Shown here: positions 63,000-64,000 of the stretch, in pieces | Layout of the letters: each line of letters opens with the position of its first letter | Position numbering within the stretch: position 1 is the first letter of the stretch | From: Poa pratensis | Lineage: Eukaryota > Streptophyta > Magnoliopsida > Poales > Poaceae | Reading direction: 5' to 3' | NCBI GenBank assembly: GCA_947311845.1 | Contig: CAMZMU010000055.1 | Location: 18,228,877-18,292,876, forward strand | DNA: 64,000 nt | Translations under genes and position numbers: made by a program | The notes under the pieces: model-generated | Database searches by the model: none | The model's input: the letters and a program-made list of their open reading frames with translations, nothing else | What the model was told of the DNA's origin: nothing

Positions 63000-64000
63000 T
63001 ATATGGGTATATATGGAAGGATAAAGCGGAGACTAGAAACCGCCGGGTGAGGTTTTGCACACTTGATCCGGCCACACGCCCTGCTCTTCATATATGGAAC
63101 TGAATAAAAGAAACGTTGTGGTGTGAATGCCATTGTTGGAGCGTGGTCGCACAAGGGCAGCACAAGGCCGAAGAGCAGACAATGCCTTTCCGTGGAAAGA
63201 GAGATGGATGCGAGTACAGAATCTGCCGTGGTGGAAGTGTAGTGGGCGCACGCTACGCACGGGGGCAGGCAGATAATAAGCAGATGCTGCGAATTCTTGG
63301 TGGTCGGTGTGGGAGAAGGAAGGAAGCAGTGCACATGTGCTCCTGCGGCATGGTCCAAACAACGTGGGCGCTTCGCTGGGCCTGGCGCCACCCCACCCCA
63401 TTAAACTGCCACTGCAGCAGCGACCCGGCCGGCGCGCACGTTTTCCTCCATCGACTCAAATCCAGTTTATGCTTCGAATAAATAGTGCCGTCACGAGGCA
63501 CCGGCCGGCTGGCTACACGTTTCGCGGCGCTATTGGCCATAGCTGACCGCGTGATCGACTACAGGAGCAGCAACTGAACTGAGCAACTTCCATGCTGCTT
63601 CCCGCGCGCGTTTCCGATCGATCGGATGGATGCTTGCGGTGCGGTGCCCATGCGTGATTCGACGGTATGGGTGCTCAACTGAAACCTGTCGTGAAATTGA
63701 CTCCTCTTTGGGCAGTCGGCAAAGCTGCAACCCCCCAAATAATTGCGCTGTTTGATAGATCGATCGGCTAGAGGTGTACGTGTAACACACACAAGTTATA
63801 AGCTGAAACATAGTTTTCAAGTGGATAACATGACACCCGATTAATTAAGAGAGGAATAGCCAGCTCAATGATAATCGTGTGGCGCGTGGACAACATTGAT
63901 AACCTCGTGGTTTAAGAATATGTCAGCACGTTAGTTAATCATTCTGTGATAATACTATTAATGATATGTCGAACAGAACTCATAGTAAATCATCTAGTTG
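63000..64000. other. right-edge spacer
   Basis: No gene supported. The 550 bases after 63000 have even composition and overlapping short frames on both strands without domain signal; the last 300 are AT-rich. Confidence 0.4.

Noticed and set aside
62834..63540. Minus-strand frames at the right edge as a possible gene
   Set aside because: Several frames overlap, none has a domain, and codon usage is not gene-like. They are better left as spacer.

Overview
The window is plant nuclear DNA, almost certainly from a large grass genome of the wheat/barley (Triticeae) type. Stowaway MITEs with CTCCCTCCGTTCC ends, CACTA, PIF/Harbinger, Helitron, Ty1/copia and Ty3/gypsy elements follow one another with very little host sequence between them. 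Only one apparently functional host gene is clear: an intronless CYP94-type cytochrome P450 at 58185-59843 (+). A short open frame at the left edge may be the tail of another gene. Nothing prokaryotic, no CRISPR array and no rRNA or tRNA gene was seen.

Left arm (1-12.5 kb): low-information spacer with a LINE relic, two related poly(A) retroposons with perfect 16-17 bp target duplications (3671-4694 and 8278-8934), a TRIM-like mini-retroelement (5568-5837), a Helitron carrying a PPR gene fragment (5884-7823), and a PIF/Harbinger element with a long intact Myb/NAM-associated ORF (9043-11362).

Central nest (12.5-52.2 kb): a ~0.77 kb host segment was duplicated in tandem (12499-20667 and 20668-52165, insertions included). 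Copy 1 then received a 7.4 kb CACTA element (13100-20493). Copy 2 received a Helitron (20943-51551). Each copy preserves the empty site of the other's insertion, which fixes both boundaries to the base. Inside the Helitron sits a minus-strand copia element (21635-48663), inside that a gypsy-type element A (24902-47502), and inside A's left LTR a second gypsy-type element B (25339-40578): four levels of nesting. Element B has no reverse transcriptase or integrase. It carries gag-protease on + and a spliced antisense ORF on -, and 6.29 kb of its interior is duplicated in tandem.

Right arm (52.2-64 kb): a long-TIR MITE, three Stowaways, two more PIF/Harbinger elements with decayed ORFs, then the P450 gene, whose TATA box lies only ~93 bp from the end of a Harbinger element. 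A 5'-truncated, minus-strand LINE with an internal RT deletion follows ~160 bp after the P450 stop. The last kilobase holds nothing recognisable.

The genes do not form a pathway. The window is a record of layered transposition around one P450 gene. LTR pairs of copia, A and B differ by roughly 1.5-2% by eye, so the nest is recent.
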